Shown: positions 41,164-50,697, counted from the stretch's first letter. The stretch is DNA of 64,000 nt from Aquisphaera giovannonii (GCF_008087625.1 NZ_CP042997.1:10230001-10294000); one strand, 5' to 3'. Translations and numbers: made by a program. Notes: generated by a model not told the origin, from the sequence alone.

Positions 41164-42774
41164 TCATTCCCCGATGTGGACCTCGCCCTCGGCGACGGAC
41201 CGCTTCATGAGCCACGCCAGGGGGACGGTGGCGGCGGCGATGAGGGTGAAGACCCAGAAGCAGTCCAGGAAGGCCATGGCGTAGGCCTGCTGGTCGCGGA
41301 CCAAGCGGATGGCGCGGAGGCCCATCAGCTCGCCGCGGGCCGGGTCGCCGGTCACGGCGGTGAAAAACCGGCCGGTGGCGTGGAGGGCGGCCGTCGTGGC
41401 GTCGCTCAGCGGCTGGAGGCTCTCCGTGAGGCGGAACGAGTGGAACTGCACCCGGCGCTGGAGGACGGCCGTCGACAGGCCGATGCCCACGCTCGAGCCC
41501 TCGTTGCGGAGCATGTTGAACAGGCCGCTCGCGTTGTTCATCTCCGTCTTCGGAAGGTAGAGGACCGCCGCCGCGGCGAGCGGCGCGAACATCAACCCGG
41601 CGCCGGCCATCTGCACGACGCGGGGCCAGACGAGCTGCATCGGCCCGGCCTGGAGGTTGAGCGTCACCAGCCAGTACGACCCCAGCGCCATCACGCCGCC
41701 GCCCAGCGAGATCAGCCAGCGCGCGTCGAGGCCCTTGCGCAGCACCAGGGCGCTGAGGATCATCGTGACCATCGAGAAGAACCCCGCCGGCGAGAGCACC
41801 AGCCCGGCGTTCGTCGCGTCGTAGCCCATCAGGCCCTGCATCATCTGCGGCAGCAGGAGGATGCTGCCGTACAGCACGGCGTACGTCGAGGCCACGATCA
41901 GGCAGCCGAAGAAGAAGCTCCGGTCGCGCAGCAGGCGGAGGTTGATGAACGGCGCGGGGTGCCGCCACTCCCAGGCGAGGCCGCCGAGGAGGCCGATTGC
42001 CGCGAGCACGATCATGGCGCGGATGCCCGGCGAGCCCAGCCAGTCCCACTCCTGCCCCTTGTCCAGGACGACCTCCAGGCAGCCCAGGCCCAGGGCGATC
42101 AGGCCGATGCCGGCGTAGTCGATCCGCAGGCCCTTGCGGAGCATCGCCGCGCGCTCGGCCTTCAGGTAGGCCGGATCCTCCACCAGCAGCGCATTGAGGG
42201 CCAGGGACAGGACGCCCGCGGGGATGTTGATGTAGAAGATCCACCGCCATGAGTAGTTGTCGGTGATCCAGCCGCCGAGCGTCGGGCCGAGCACCGGCGC
42301 CGTGAGGGCGGCGACGCCGTAGACGGCCATTCCCGCGGCGCGGCGTTCCGCCGGGAAGGTGTCCAGGAGGATCGCCTGCGAGACCGGCTGGAGCCCGCCC
42401 CCGGCGAGCCCCTGCACCACCCGCCAGAGGATCAGGACCGGCAGGCTGGTGGCCAGGCCGCAGAGCGCCGAGGTGATCGTGAACAGGGCGACGCACGCCA
42501 TGTAATAGGCCTTCCGGCCCATCGCGGCGGAGAGCCAGCTCGACAGCGGGATGACCATCGCGTTGGCCACGAGGTAGCCGGTGAGCACCCAGTTGGCGTC
42601 GTCGATCGAGGCCCCGAGGTCCCCCGCGATGTGCGGCAGGGCGACGTTGGCGATCGAGGTGTCGAGCACCTCCATGAACGTGGCGATCGTCACCGTGAGC
42701 GCCACCAGCCACGGGTTGACCGCGCGGCGAGCGGCCGGGCGGGTCGCCTCGATGGTGCCGGCGGGGGCCGTCAT
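41164..42774 (-). CDS. MFS drug/H+ antiporter, DHA2 (EmrB/QacA) family
   Basis: The gene encodes 536 residues with about 14 membrane helices. Family motifs are FMEVLDTSIANVALPHIAGD in the first helix, GYLVANAMVIPLSSWL, LILWRVVQGLAGGGLQPVSQ (motif B Arg) and AVYGVAALTAPVLGPTLGGW (motif C antiporter signature). These pumps expel hydrophobic toxins or fatty-acid-like compounds using the proton gradient. Its ATG overlaps the stop of the upstream HlyD-type gene by ATGA, so the two form an EmrAB-type unit. A TolC-like gene about 3.5 kb away on the other strand may complete it. The Arg-rich cytoplasmic loop lengths are normal. Confidence 0.92.
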   Translation of the reverse strand: MTAPAGTIEATRPAARRAVNPWLVALTVTIATFMEVLDTSIANVALPHIAGDLGASIDDANWVLTGYLVANAMVIPLSSWLSAAMGRKAYYMACVALFTITSALCGLATSLPVLILWRVVQGLAGGGLQPVSQAILLDTFPAERRAAGMAVYGVAALTAPVLGPTLGGWITDNYSWRWIFYINIPAGVLSLALNALLVEDPAYLKAERAAMLRKGLRIDYAGIGLIALGLGCLEVVLDKGQEWDWLGSPGIRAMIVLAAIGLLGGLAWEWRHPAPFINLRLLRDRSFFFGCLIVASTYAVLYGSILLLPQMMQGLMGYDATNAGLVLSPAGFFSMVTMILSALVLRKGLDARWLISLGGGVMALGSYWLVTLNLQAGPMQLVWPRVVQMAGAGLMFAPLAAAAVLYLPKTEMNNASGLFNMLRNEGSSVGIGLSTAVLQRRVQFHSFRLTESLQPLSDATTAALHATGRFFTAVTGDPARGELMGLRAIRLVRDQQAYAMAFLDCFWVFTLIAAATVPLAWLMKRSVAEGEVHIGE

Positions 42775-44321
42775 CGCGACGGCTCCGCGGCCCTGGCCCC
42801 GGCCTCCTCCTGCACCGGCCGGCGGAGCCTCTGGCCGGCGAACGGGCCGGCCGGCGCCTCGCGGATCAGGACCCGCGGCTCGACCGACAGGCCGACGAAC
42901 AGCGGGGCGTCCGGCGGGTTCCCGTCCACCAGGTCGATCCGCACGGGCAGCCGCTGCACGACCTTCACGAAGTTCCCCGTGGCGTTCTCCGGAGGCAGCA
43001 GCGCGGTGGCGGCGCCGGTGCCCGGCGCGAAGCCGGAGACGCGGCCCCGATAGGTGCGGCCGGGGTAGGCGTCGGCGTGGATCTCCACCGGCTGGCCGAT
43101 CCGGAGGTCGGCGAGCTGGGTCTCCTTGAAGTTGGCGTCGATCCAGACGTCATCCAGCGACCGCAGCGTCATGAGCCCCTGGCCGGCCTGCACGCGATTG
43201 CCCGGGTTGGCGACCCGGCGGCCGATGACGCCGGAAAACTCGGCGCGGATCTTCGTGTCGCGGAGGTCGAGCCGCGCCTGGTCGAGCGCCCGACTCGCCT
43301 GCTCCACGCCGGCCTTCGCCAGCCGGACGGGCGGCGAGTCGTCCGCCAGGTTGTTGAGGTAGGCGTCCAGGTCGCCGCCGGGGGCCTTCCTGCGGAAGTT
43401 CTCCACCGCGGTCCTCGCGTCCTCCTCGATGGGCGGGACGTCCGCGCCGATCTTGACCGCGACGTTGATCAGCTCCGCGAGCGCCGCGCGGACGGCCGGG
43501 GCGCGGTTGGCCCAGTCCGCCGGCACGTCGCCGAGGCCCTGGCCGGGCGGCGGGATCGACGGGAGGCCGATCGCCGCGCGGGCGAGGTGGGCCTGCTCCA
43601 GGGCCTCCACCTCCGTGGCCGCGGCGACCTGGAAGGACGCCTCGCGCTGGTCCACGACCTGCTGGGTGCCGCTGCTGGACTGGAGCAGGTTGCGGGCCCG
43701 GCGGAGCTCGGCCTCGGCGAGCGACCGCTGGGCGGCGGCCTTGGCCTGCGTCGCCAGGCTGGCCTTGAGCTTGGCGATGCCCTCGGTCACGTTGTTGGTG
43801 GTCAGCATGAGGTTGTTGAACGAGGCGCGGATGCCCGCCACGATCGACTTCGCCTGCGACCGGGCCTGCACGAGCTGGGCCTCCGCCACGGCCACCGCGG
43901 CGGCCGCGCGGGCCTCGGCCACCCGGTAGAGCTCCGGGTCGAGCTCGGCGAGGAGGTCCCCCTGCTCCACGAACTCATTGTCGTCCACGTGGACCTTCAG
44001 GATCGTGCCCGCCACGCGCGGGGCGACGTAGGTGACGTGCCCGGCGACATACGCGTCGTCGGTGTGCACCGAGTTCCACATCAGGACGAGGGCCGGCCGG
44101 TACCAGGCCGCCCCGCCCGCCAGGCCGGCCGCGAGCAGCAGGCCGATCAGCAGCCGCTTCCCCCGCCGGCGCGGGCCCGAGGGGGGATGGGGCGGAGGGG
44201 CCTCCGGCGCGGCCGGGCCGCGGGCCGGGTCGCCGGGGGTCTCCTCGGTCGCCCGGGGGGCGGGCCGGTCCGGTGCGTCCCCCGGGGGCGGGCCGGGCTC
44301 GTTGCGGCGTTCCGTGTCCAA
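42771..44321 (-). CDS. HlyD/EmrA-type membrane fusion protein
   Basis: The protein is 516 residues if translated from TTG 44321; no ATG or GTG lies before the membrane segment, and the first ATG downstream would remove that segment. Residues ~1-50 are Pro-rich and cytoplasmic, then RRRGKRLLIGLLLAAGLAGG forms the single inner-membrane anchor. VHTDDAYVAGHVTYVAPRVA and VDDNEFVEQGDLLAELDPE are the first lipoyl half, a long coiled-coil region follows (~150-340), and SLDDVWIDANFKETQLADLR with IGQPVEIHADAYPG is the barrel domain. It bridges the inner-membrane pump encoded next (ATGA overlap) to an outer-membrane duct. The start codon remains uncertain. Confidence 0.88.
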   Translation of the reverse strand: MDTERRNEPGPPPGDAPDRPAPRATEETPGDPARGPAAPEAPPPHPPSGPRRRGKRLLIGLLLAAGLAGGAAWYRPALVLMWNSVHTDDAYVAGHVTYVAPRVAGTILKVHVDDNEFVEQGDLLAELDPELYRVAEARAAAAVAVAEAQLVQARSQAKSIVAGIRASFNNLMLTTNNVTEGIAKLKASLATQAKAAAQRSLAEAELRRARNLLQSSSGTQQVVDQREASFQVAAATEVEALEQAHLARAAIGLPSIPPPGQGLGDVPADWANRAPAVRAALAELINVAVKIGADVPPIEEDARTAVENFRRKAPGGDLDAYLNNLADDSPPVRLAKAGVEQASRALDQARLDLRDTKIRAEFSGVIGRRVANPGNRVQAGQGLMTLRSLDDVWIDANFKETQLADLRIGQPVEIHADAYPGRTYRGRVSGFAPGTGAATALLPPENATGNFVKVVQRLPVRIDLVDGNPPDAPLFVGLSVEPRVLIREAPAGPFAGQRLRRPVQEEAGARAAEPSR

Positions 44322-44598
44322 GGGTGGGGATTTCCTGAGGGGCGTCGCGGGCGATCGTGGGCGCGTCGCGGCCGTCCGCGAGGGGCCGCGGGCCCGCTCC
44401 CCCCTGGACTCTATACCCGCAGGTTCGGCGCCGGCAAGCCCTCGCCGCGTCGGCCGGCGCCTCGCGGCGGCACCGCCGTTCCGGTAGGATGCGCGACATG
44501 ACCCCGTCACCGCGGCCCACGCCGGGCGGCGGCGAGTGACCTGCGGCGTCGTGACGCCGCGGACGGCGGGGCCGGAGCCCGACCCTGGAGGGATGACC

Positions 44599-45237
44599 AT
44601 GAGCCTCGGCAATGCAGACCCGAACGCCGTCGTCGTGCGGCGGGTGCTCCGGCACGAGCTGGAGGCGATCCGCGGCAACTGGCCCTGGCTGCTCGCCCTG
44701 GGGATCGTCCTGGTGGTCGTCGGCACGCTGGCGATCGGGGCGCCGCTCCTCGCCTCGCTCGCCACGTCCCTGACCATCGGCGTGTTCCTGCTGATCGGCG
44801 GCGGCGCGCAGCTCGTGGGGGCGTTCTGGACGCGCGACTGGAGCGGCTTCTTCCTGGTGCTCCTGATGGGCGTGCTGTACGCGGTCCTGGGCCTCCTCTT
44901 CATCCGCCAGCCGGTCCAGGCCGCGGCGGCGCTCACCCTCCTCGTGGCCTGCGCCCTGATGGTGGGGGGCCTCTTCCGGATCATCGGCGCGCTGACCTAC
45001 CGCTTCCCGCACTGGGGCTGGGTGCTCCTCGGCGGCCTGCTCAACCTCTTCCTGGGCATCCTCATCTGGATGGAGTGGCCGGGCTCTGCCCTCTGGGTCA
45101 TCGGCCTGTTCGTGGGCATCGACATGCTCTTCACCGGCTGGACCTGGATCATGCTGTCCCTCCGCCTGCGGGGCATCGCCGCCCGCCACCCGCCCCACCC
45201 GTCCACGACCGCGACCCCGCCGCCGGCCTCGGCGTGA
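44599..45237 (+). CDS. HdeD/DUF308-family membrane protein
   Basis: The gene encodes 212 residues with six predicted membrane helices between residues ~30 and ~185, short loops and a Pro/Thr-rich C-terminal tail. The segments LALGIVLVVVGTLAIGAPL, SLTIGVFLLIGGGAQLVGAF and LLGGLLNLFLGILIW are the repeated DUF308 pattern. E. coli HdeD contributes to acid resistance at high cell density; the molecular function is unclear. Start ATG 44599 has GGAGGG at good spacing; an ATG two codons earlier is too close to it. The gene diverges from the EmrA-like gene, with ~277 bases between the two starts. Confidence 0.88.
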   Translation: MSLGNADPNAVVVRRVLRHELEAIRGNWPWLLALGIVLVVVGTLAIGAPLLASLATSLTIGVFLLIGGGAQLVGAFWTRDWSGFFLVLLMGVLYAVLGLLFIRQPVQAAAALTLLVACALMVGGLFRIIGALTYRFPHWGWVLLGGLLNLFLGILIWMEWPGSALWVIGLFVGIDMLFTGWTWIMLSLRLRGIAARHPPHPSTTATPPPASA

Positions 45238-45684
45238 AGGATGGACCAGCAGCGGGAGGATCAGCGAGCCCTGACACGGCCCGCTGAGTCCTCCATGACC
45301 TCGAGCCGGTCATGAAGTCATCTCCCCCTCCCGACGAGCGCGAGAGGGGACAGGAATCCGCGGTCCCGCTCGCCGACGATGCTGCGGTCGGCATCGGAGG
45401 ACGCCGGCACAGGTCAAGCCTGCGCGGCGGGCCCTGCCCCTCGCGCGGGCCCTCGCCCGCCATGCGGCCGCGCCTCGCGCCTTGCGCGATCCTGGTATTT
45501 TTCTGCGCGATCTCGGCACTTGCGGGCGCCCCGTCGCGGCGCCTATCGTCTCCGGTTGACCCCGTTCGAGGCACGGGCAATCGATCGTGCGAGCCGGATC
45601 TCGACCGCGGGCTGCGTCCGGCCGGCGGCCCCGCGCGCCGGGATCCCCGGGCCGCGGCGGCGGCCGCGACATGGAGAACGATTC
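45238..45684. other. Intergenic region upstream of the arabinofuranosidase gene
   Basis: The 447 bases hold no recognised gene or repeat. A locally AT-richer spot (GGTATTTTTCTGCGCGAT, near 45492-45509) is a possible promoter component for the GH51 gene. Long frames crossing the region lack coding features. Confidence 0.35.
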
Positions 45685-48264
45685 ATGCGAGGAACAGACC
45701 GATCCCGCCGGGGCCTGGCCCCCTGGCTCGCCACGCTCGCCGCCTGCGCGGGCCTCGGCTCGACGGCCCTGCCGGGGCGGGCCGATGCGCCGGCCACGAT
45801 CGACGTGGACGTCGACAAGCCCGGCGTGGCGATCCCCGCGGACTCCTTCGGCCTGATGACCGAGGAGATCAACCACGCCTACGACGGCGGCCTCTTCGCC
45901 GAGCTCATCCAGAACCGCACGTTCCAGGATCCGGGCTCGCGTGGCGGCCCGGGCGCCGGGGGCGTCGCCGTGGGCGGCCTTCCGGTCCACTGGTCGGTGA
46001 TCGGCCCGGGCAAGGCGGCGACCGTGGACGCCGACCCGGCGACGCCCGCCCTGCCGCTCAGCCTGAAGCTCGAGCTCGGCGGCGGCGAGTCGGGCGTCGC
46101 GAACGACGGCTACTGGGGCATCCCGGTGCGGCCGAACACCGCGTACACGGCCAGCTTCTTCGCGAAGGCCTCCGGCGGCTTCGCGGGGCCGGTCACGGCC
46201 TCGATCCGCATCGACGACGGCGGCGCCATCGTCGCGAAGGCCGACACGCCGCCGGTCACCGGCGGCTGGCTGAAGTACACCGTCACGCTGAGGACCGGGG
46301 CCGACGCCCCGACCACGTCGAAGGCCCGGTTCGTCCTCTCCGCGAGCGGGGCCGGCAGCGTCGAGTTCAGCCTGGTGTCGCTCTTCCCGCCGACGTATCA
46401 GAACACGCCCAACGGCTTGCGCGTGGACCTCATGGAGCTGATGGCCGACCTGAGGCCGAAGTTCATCCGCCTGCCGGGCGGCAACTACCTCGAGGGAAAC
46501 CGGTTCTCGGACCGCTTCAACTGGAAGCAGATGATCGGCCCGGCCGAGCTCCGCCCGGGGCACCAGGGCTGCTGGGGCTACCGGTCGTCCGACGGCTTCG
46601 GCCTGCCCGAGTACCTGCTCTGGTGCAAGCAGCTCGGCGCCGAGCCGGTGCTCGCCGTCTTCGCCGGCTACGTGCTCAACGGCGACTACGCCCGGGCCGG
46701 CAGCCCGGAGATGGCCGTCTACACGCAGGAGGCCCTCGAGGAGATCGAGTACGTCAGCGGCCCGGCCGACAGCGAGTGGGGCCGCAGGCGCGCGGCCGAC
46801 GGATTCCCGGAGCCCTTCCCGCTCCGCTACGTCGAGATCGGCAACGAGGACTGGTTCGACCGCTCCGGCAGCTACGACGGCCGGTTCACCCAGATGGCCA
46901 CCGCGATCCGCGCGAAGTACCCGCACCTGAAGATCATCGCGTCCGCCCCGGTGAAGAGCTTCACGCCCGACGTCTTCGACGACCACTTCTACCGCAGCGC
47001 CCGCGAGCTCCTGCGGATGAGCTCGATGTATGACGAGCCGAAGGGCACGCCCAGGCCGCTCCGCTTCAACGGCGGCGGCTACAACGGCCGCCAGCCCGGC
47101 GGGATCAAGACCTTCGTCGGCGAGTGGGCCACGCAGGAGGGCCGGCCGACGCCCACTCTCAACGCCGGCCTGGCCGACGCCGCGTTCGTCATGGGGCTGG
47201 AGCGGAATTCCGACGCCGTGATCATGCAGTGCTACGCCCCGCTGCTCGTGAACGTGAACCCGGCCGACCCGGGGAAGGGCTATCCCCGGGCCTGGCAGTG
47301 GGGGACGAACCTCATCGGCTACGACGCGCTCCGCAGCTTCGGCTCGCCGAGCTATCACGCCCAGGTGATGCTCGCCCACAACAAGGGGGACGTCGTCCTG
47401 CCGGCGAAGATCGACGTCGCCCCGGTGAAGCCGAAGGAGGAGACGCCGAAGGGCAAGGTCGGCCTCGGCGCCTGGCACACGCAGGTGGAGTACGCCGACT
47501 TCACCGTGACCGCCCCGGACGGCCGCGTGCTGCTCTCGGCCGACCAGGCCAGGGACATCAAGAACTGGAAGACGACCGGCGGCTCGTGGAGCGTCCGCGG
47601 CGACGCCCTGGCCCCGGCCGAGCGCGACGGCGAGACCTGGGCGATCGCCGGCGACCCGAGCTGGACCGATTACACGATCCACGTCCGGGCCCGCAAGCGG
47701 GGCGGCCGCGAGGGGCTCATCGTGATCTGGCACGCGGCCGACGGCGACAACTACCGGTGGTGGAACGTCGGCGGCTGGGGCAACACCGTCATCCAGTGCG
47801 AGGCCGCCGAGGCCGGCGGCCGCAACCCCTACGGCCCGAGCACGCCGATCTCCGTCGAGGCGGGCCGCTGGTACGACCTGAAGCTCGAGGTCGCCGGCCG
47901 TCGCGTCAAGGGCTACATCGACGGCAAGCTCGTGACCGAGGCCGCGGACGCGGCGCCGGCGGCGCAGGCCCCGGTCGTCGCCACGGCCACCTATGATCGC
48001 GCCGACCACGCGGTGCTCGTGAAGGTCGTCAACGCCGGCGACGAGGCGATCGACGCCAAGGTCAACCTCCGCGGCGCCGGCCGCGTCGGGCCGAGCGGCG
48101 TGGCGACGGTCCTCTCCGGCGAGCCCGGCGCCGTCAACACGGCGGACGAGCCCAAGAAGGTGGCGCCGAAGCAGGAGGCCATCACCGACGCCTCCGAGTC
48201 CTTCCGCCGGACCTTCCCGCCCCACTCGTTCACGATCCTGCGGCTGAAGGCCGAGGCGCGGTGA
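45685..48264 (+). CDS. Secreted alpha-L-arabinofuranosidase, GH51 type, with inserted beta-sandwich
   Basis: The protein is 859 residues. A signal peptide (1-~35) is followed by the N-terminal strand VAIPADSFGLMTEEINHAYD and a carbohydrate-binding-like sandwich (~95-235). The (beta/alpha)8 barrel is at ~240-560, with acid/base Glu388 (VEIGNEDW) and nucleophile Glu480 (FVGEWATQ). The C-terminal sandwich is interrupted by a ~165-residue concanavalin-like module (~595-760) with WTDYTIHVRARKRGG, NYRWWNVGGWGN and GRWYDLKLEVAGRRVKGYID motifs. The enzyme releases terminal arabinofuranose from arabinans or arabinoxylans outside the cytoplasm. ATG 45685 begins the signal peptide. No sugar transporter is adjacent. 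Confidence 0.92.
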   Translation: MRGTDRSRRGLAPWLATLAACAGLGSTALPGRADAPATIDVDVDKPGVAIPADSFGLMTEEINHAYDGGLFAELIQNRTFQDPGSRGGPGAGGVAVGGLPVHWSVIGPGKAATVDADPATPALPLSLKLELGGGESGVANDGYWGIPVRPNTAYTASFFAKASGGFAGPVTASIRIDDGGAIVAKADTPPVTGGWLKYTVTLRTGADAPTTSKARFVLSASGAGSVEFSLVSLFPPTYQNTPNGLRVDLMELMADLRPKFIRLPGGNYLEGNRFSDRFNWKQMIGPAELRPGHQGCWGYRSSDGFGLPEYLLWCKQLGAEPVLAVFAGYVLNGDYARAGSPEMAVYTQEALEEIEYVSGPADSEWGRRRAADGFPEPFPLRYVEIGNEDWFDRSGSYDGRFTQMATAIRAKYPHLKIIASAPVKSFTPDVFDDHFYRSARELLRMSSMYDEPKGTPRPLRFNGGGYNGRQPGGIKTFVGEWATQEGRPTPTLNAGLADAAFVMGLERNSDAVIMQCYAPLLVNVNPADPGKGYPRAWQWGTNLIGYDALRSFGSPSYHAQVMLAHNKGDVVLPAKIDVAPVKPKEETPKGKVGLGAWHTQVEYADFTVTAPDGRVLLSADQARDIKNWKTTGGSWSVRGDALAPAERDGETWAIAGDPSWTDYTIHVRARKRGGREGLIVIWHAADGDNYRWWNVGGWGNTVIQCEAAEAGGRNPYGPSTPISVEAGRWYDLKLEVAGRRVKGYIDGKLVTEAADAAPAAQAPVVATATYDRADHAVLVKVVNAGDEAIDAKVNLRGAGRVGPSGVATVLSGEPGAVNTADEPKKVAPKQEAITDASESFRRTFPPHSFTILRLKAEAR

Positions 48265-48356
48265 GCGGGGTGGGGCGGCGATCCTCTCGGGAAGGCCGCC
48301 AGCCATGATCTCGCCGCGTATGGTCGCGCCGACGACTCGGCCCGGCCAGGCTCTCT

Positions 48357-48527
48357 CCTTCCCCTCTCCCGCTCGGCGGGAGAGGGCCAGGGTGAGGGTC
48401 TTCAAGCCGCGGCCCGCCGGTACGACAGGGAGCAACCGAGTCATATCGACACGAAGCCTTTGGTCGCTCGCTCGCCGAGCCACCCTCACCCCACCCCTCT
48501 CCCGCCGAGCGGGAGAGGGAGACGTCC
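48357..48527. repeat. Bipartite inverted repeat (family B), copy 2
   Basis: Left arm 48357-48403 and right arm 48483-48527 match the copy at 16094-16270 almost base for base in the arms, while the ~80-base centre has diverged. It fills most of the 307-base gap between the stops of two convergent genes, so termination of transcription is a plausible role. Confidence 0.85.
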
Positions 48528-48571
48528 GTTCGCTCGCGGCTCAGGATCGTCGACACTTCCTTGCTGACCGA

Positions 48572-49960
48572 TCACGCCTGCACCGCCTGGAGCCTGCCCC
48601 CGAACAGCACGTTGAGCCCTTCGGACATCGTCGGGTGCGAGAAGATCGCGTCGCGTAGCGCCGTGTAGGGGAGGCCGCCGACCATGGCGGTCTGCACGGC
48701 GGCGAGGAGCTCGCTCGCCTCGGCGCCGAAGGCGGTGAAGCCCAGGATCCGGTCGTCCGGCTCCGCGGCGATGAGGGCCTTGACGAAGCCCCGGGGGGCG
48801 GAGATCGTCCGCGTCCGGAGGATGGACGCCATCGGCATCCTCGCCAGCCGGTAGGGGATCCCCTTCGCCTTCGCCTGGGTCTCAGACAGGCCGACGTGGG
48901 CGAGCTCCGGGTCGGTGAAGAGGCAGGAGGGGATCAGGCGGCCGGCCGTCGTCCGCGAGCCGCCGGAGAGGTTGGCGAGCACGACGCGGAAGTCGTCGTA
49001 CGACGCGTGCGTGAACTTCGGGCTCCCCGCGCAGTCGCCCATCGCCCAGACGCCGTCCGCGGTCGTCTCCAGGCGTTCGTTCACGCGAACATAGCCGTGC
49101 GCGTCCAGCTCCACGCCGCCCGCCGCCGCGTCCAGGGAGTCCGTGTTGGGCGTGCGTCCCGTGGCGACGAGGAGGTGCGTCGCCTCGATGGCCGCGCCGC
49201 CGGCCAGCGCGATCGTCACCTCCTCCCCCGAGGTGCCCGAGACGGAGGCCACGGACGCCCCCGTGCGCACGGCGATGCCCTCGTCCGCCATGAGCTGCGT
49301 CAGGGCCTCGGAGACGTCCGGATCCTCGCCGGCGAGGAGCCTCGAGCGCTGGAGGATCGTCACCCGGCCGCCGAAGCGTCGCAACGCCTGGGCGAACTCC
49401 AGCCCGACGTACCCGCCGCCGAGGACGACCAGGTGCTCCGGCAGCCGCTCCAGCTCCAGGGCCTCCACGTGGGTCATCGGCCGGGCGTCGGCCAGGCCGG
49501 GCACATCCGGCAGGCTCGCCCGCGAGCCGACGTCGAGGAAGACGCGGTCGGCCTTCAGGACGCGCTCGCCCCCGCCGTTCAGGGCGACGCGGACCGTCCG
49601 GGGCCCGACGAACCGGCCCTCGCCCATGACGATCTCGGCGCCGCTCGCCCGGAACTTCTCCATGTGCAGGGCCTGGAGGCCCTCGACCATCGCCCGCTTC
49701 CGCGCCGTCACGCCGGCCATGTCCACCGTCGCCGGCCCTGTGTGGATGCCGTACGTGCTCGCCTCGCGCACGAACTCGGCGACCTTCGCCCCGTGAATCA
49801 CGTTCTTCGACGGCAGGCACGCCACGTTCGGGCACGCCCCGCCGACCTTCCAGCGCTCGACGACCGCCGTCCTCTGGCCCTTCCCGCCGAGGGTCCAGGC
49901 CAGGTACTTCCCGGCCTCGCCGCTGCCGATCACCAGGTTCTCATAATGATCATCGGACAT
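48572..49960 (-). CDS. FAD-dependent pyridine nucleotide-disulfide oxidoreductase (class I)
   Basis: The gene encodes 462 residues. The N-terminal Rossmann motif is LVIGSGEAGKYLAW (GxGxxG). The redox-active disulfide is in VGGACPNVACLPSKNVI, the C-x4-C arrangement of mercuric reductase and dihydrolipoamide-dehydrogenase-like enzymes. The NAD(P) fold is at LVVLGGGYVGLEFAQ, the FAD-binding GVWAMGDCAGSPKFTHAS follows, and a C-terminal interface domain ends IFSHPTMSEGLN. The absence of a C-terminal Cys pair argues against true mercuric reductase. The substrate is unknown; related planctomycete proteins are annotated simply as mercuric-reductase-like. The start ATG 49960 has AGGAG upstream. Confidence 0.9.
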   Translation of the reverse strand: MSDDHYENLVIGSGEAGKYLAWTLGGKGQRTAVVERWKVGGACPNVACLPSKNVIHGAKVAEFVREASTYGIHTGPATVDMAGVTARKRAMVEGLQALHMEKFRASGAEIVMGEGRFVGPRTVRVALNGGGERVLKADRVFLDVGSRASLPDVPGLADARPMTHVEALELERLPEHLVVLGGGYVGLEFAQALRRFGGRVTILQRSRLLAGEDPDVSEALTQLMADEGIAVRTGASVASVSGTSGEEVTIALAGGAAIEATHLLVATGRTPNTDSLDAAAGGVELDAHGYVRVNERLETTADGVWAMGDCAGSPKFTHASYDDFRVVLANLSGGSRTTAGRLIPSCLFTDPELAHVGLSETQAKAKGIPYRLARMPMASILRTRTISAPRGFVKALIAAEPDDRILGFTAFGAEASELLAAVQTAMVGGLPYTALRDAIFSHPTMSEGLNVLFGGRLQAVQA

Positions 49961-50143
49961 GGACGTGCTCCTGTCGTCGTGTCGAGCGTCATCGCGACGG
50001 CCTGGCCAGGGAGGCCGCCCCGCGTGGCGCCGCCCCCGGCGAGACATGATACGAGATCGGGGAGTCCGTGCACCCGCCCGAGGGCTTTCGCTCGTGCCGA
50101 TCGCATCCTAGTATGGAAGGACAGGAGCGGAGGAGCGGCGACC

Positions 50144-50431
50144 ATGAGCGAGACCGTGACGCTGGAGATCCCCGACGAACTCGCCAGGCGTGCCCGGGAG
50201 GTCGCCTCGGCGACGAGACGCCGCTTCGAGGATGTCGTCCTGGACGGCCTCCGACGCGCCGTCGAGGAGCCGGACGTCGAGGCCCTGCCCGACGACTCCC
50301 TCCTGGCGCTCTGCGACGCGACGATGAGCCCGGCCAACCAGGACGCCCTCGGGACGCTGCTCGTCCTCCATCGGGAGGGGACGCTCTCCGGGGACGAGGC
50401 GGCTCACTTGGACGTGCTCATGGCGGAATAA
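50144..50431 (+). CDS. Small ribbon-helix-helix-like protein, probably C-terminally truncated
   Basis: The gene encodes 95 residues, with GGAGGAG upstream of ATG 50144. The N-terminus (MSETVTLEIPDELARRAREV, then ATRRRFEDVVLDGLRRAVEE) has the strand-helix-helix pattern of RHH DNA-binding or antitoxin-type proteins; the C-terminal half is acidic and helical (LLVLHREGTLSGDEAAHLDVLM). Sequence just after the TAA (50429-50431) reads RRGLVLKARA and, after skipping one C in a CCCC run near 50460-50463, LKAAVARGLRPTL. That looks like the normal basic C-terminus of this family, as I recall it. The gene may therefore have lost about 30 residues by a stop and a frameshift. No toxin gene is adjacent. Confidence 0.65.
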   Translation: MSETVTLEIPDELARRAREVASATRRRFEDVVLDGLRRAVEEPDVEALPDDSLLALCDATMSPANQDALGTLLVLHREGTLSGDEAAHLDVLMAE

Positions 50432-50580
50432 CGGCGCGGGCTGGTCCTGAAGGCGCGGGCCCTCAAGGCAGCTGTGGCCCGCGGGCTCCGCCCCACGCTG
50501 ACCGACGATGCCGCGTGAGGGAACTGATGGTGGCGCGGGTGAGGCCGGCGCCGAGCCCGACGGACTTCGCGTTACCCTCC

Positions 50581-50697
50581 GGGTGGCTGCGGTGGAGCGC
50601 AGCGACACCACGGGACCGCCTCGGCTCGCCAGCCAGGCTTCGATCATCGCGCAGGCCTGTCCGCCCGTGGTGTCGCCGCGCTCCACCGCAGCCACCC
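50581..50697. repeat. Inverted repeat (family E), complete copy
   Basis: The arms GGGTGGCTGCGGTGGAGCGC... (50581-50614) and ...CGCTCCACCGCAGCCACCC (50664-50697) pair over 34 bases with few mismatches. The right arm is nearly identical to 29826-29859. It occupies the gap between the truncated regulator and the convergent ABC permease gene; nothing else was recognised in 50432-50781. Confidence 0.8.

Noticed and set aside
41164-44321. Reading the TolC-like gene at 36094 as part of the efflux operon
   Set aside because: It is on the opposite strand and two unrelated genes lie between; a functional link remains possible but an operon does not.
45310-48489. A 1059-codon open frame on the minus strand opposite the arabinofuranosidase gene
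   Set aside because: It mirrors the GH51 gene, is rich in Arg/Gly/Asp/Val without any family motif, and arises from the third-position GC bias of the real gene.
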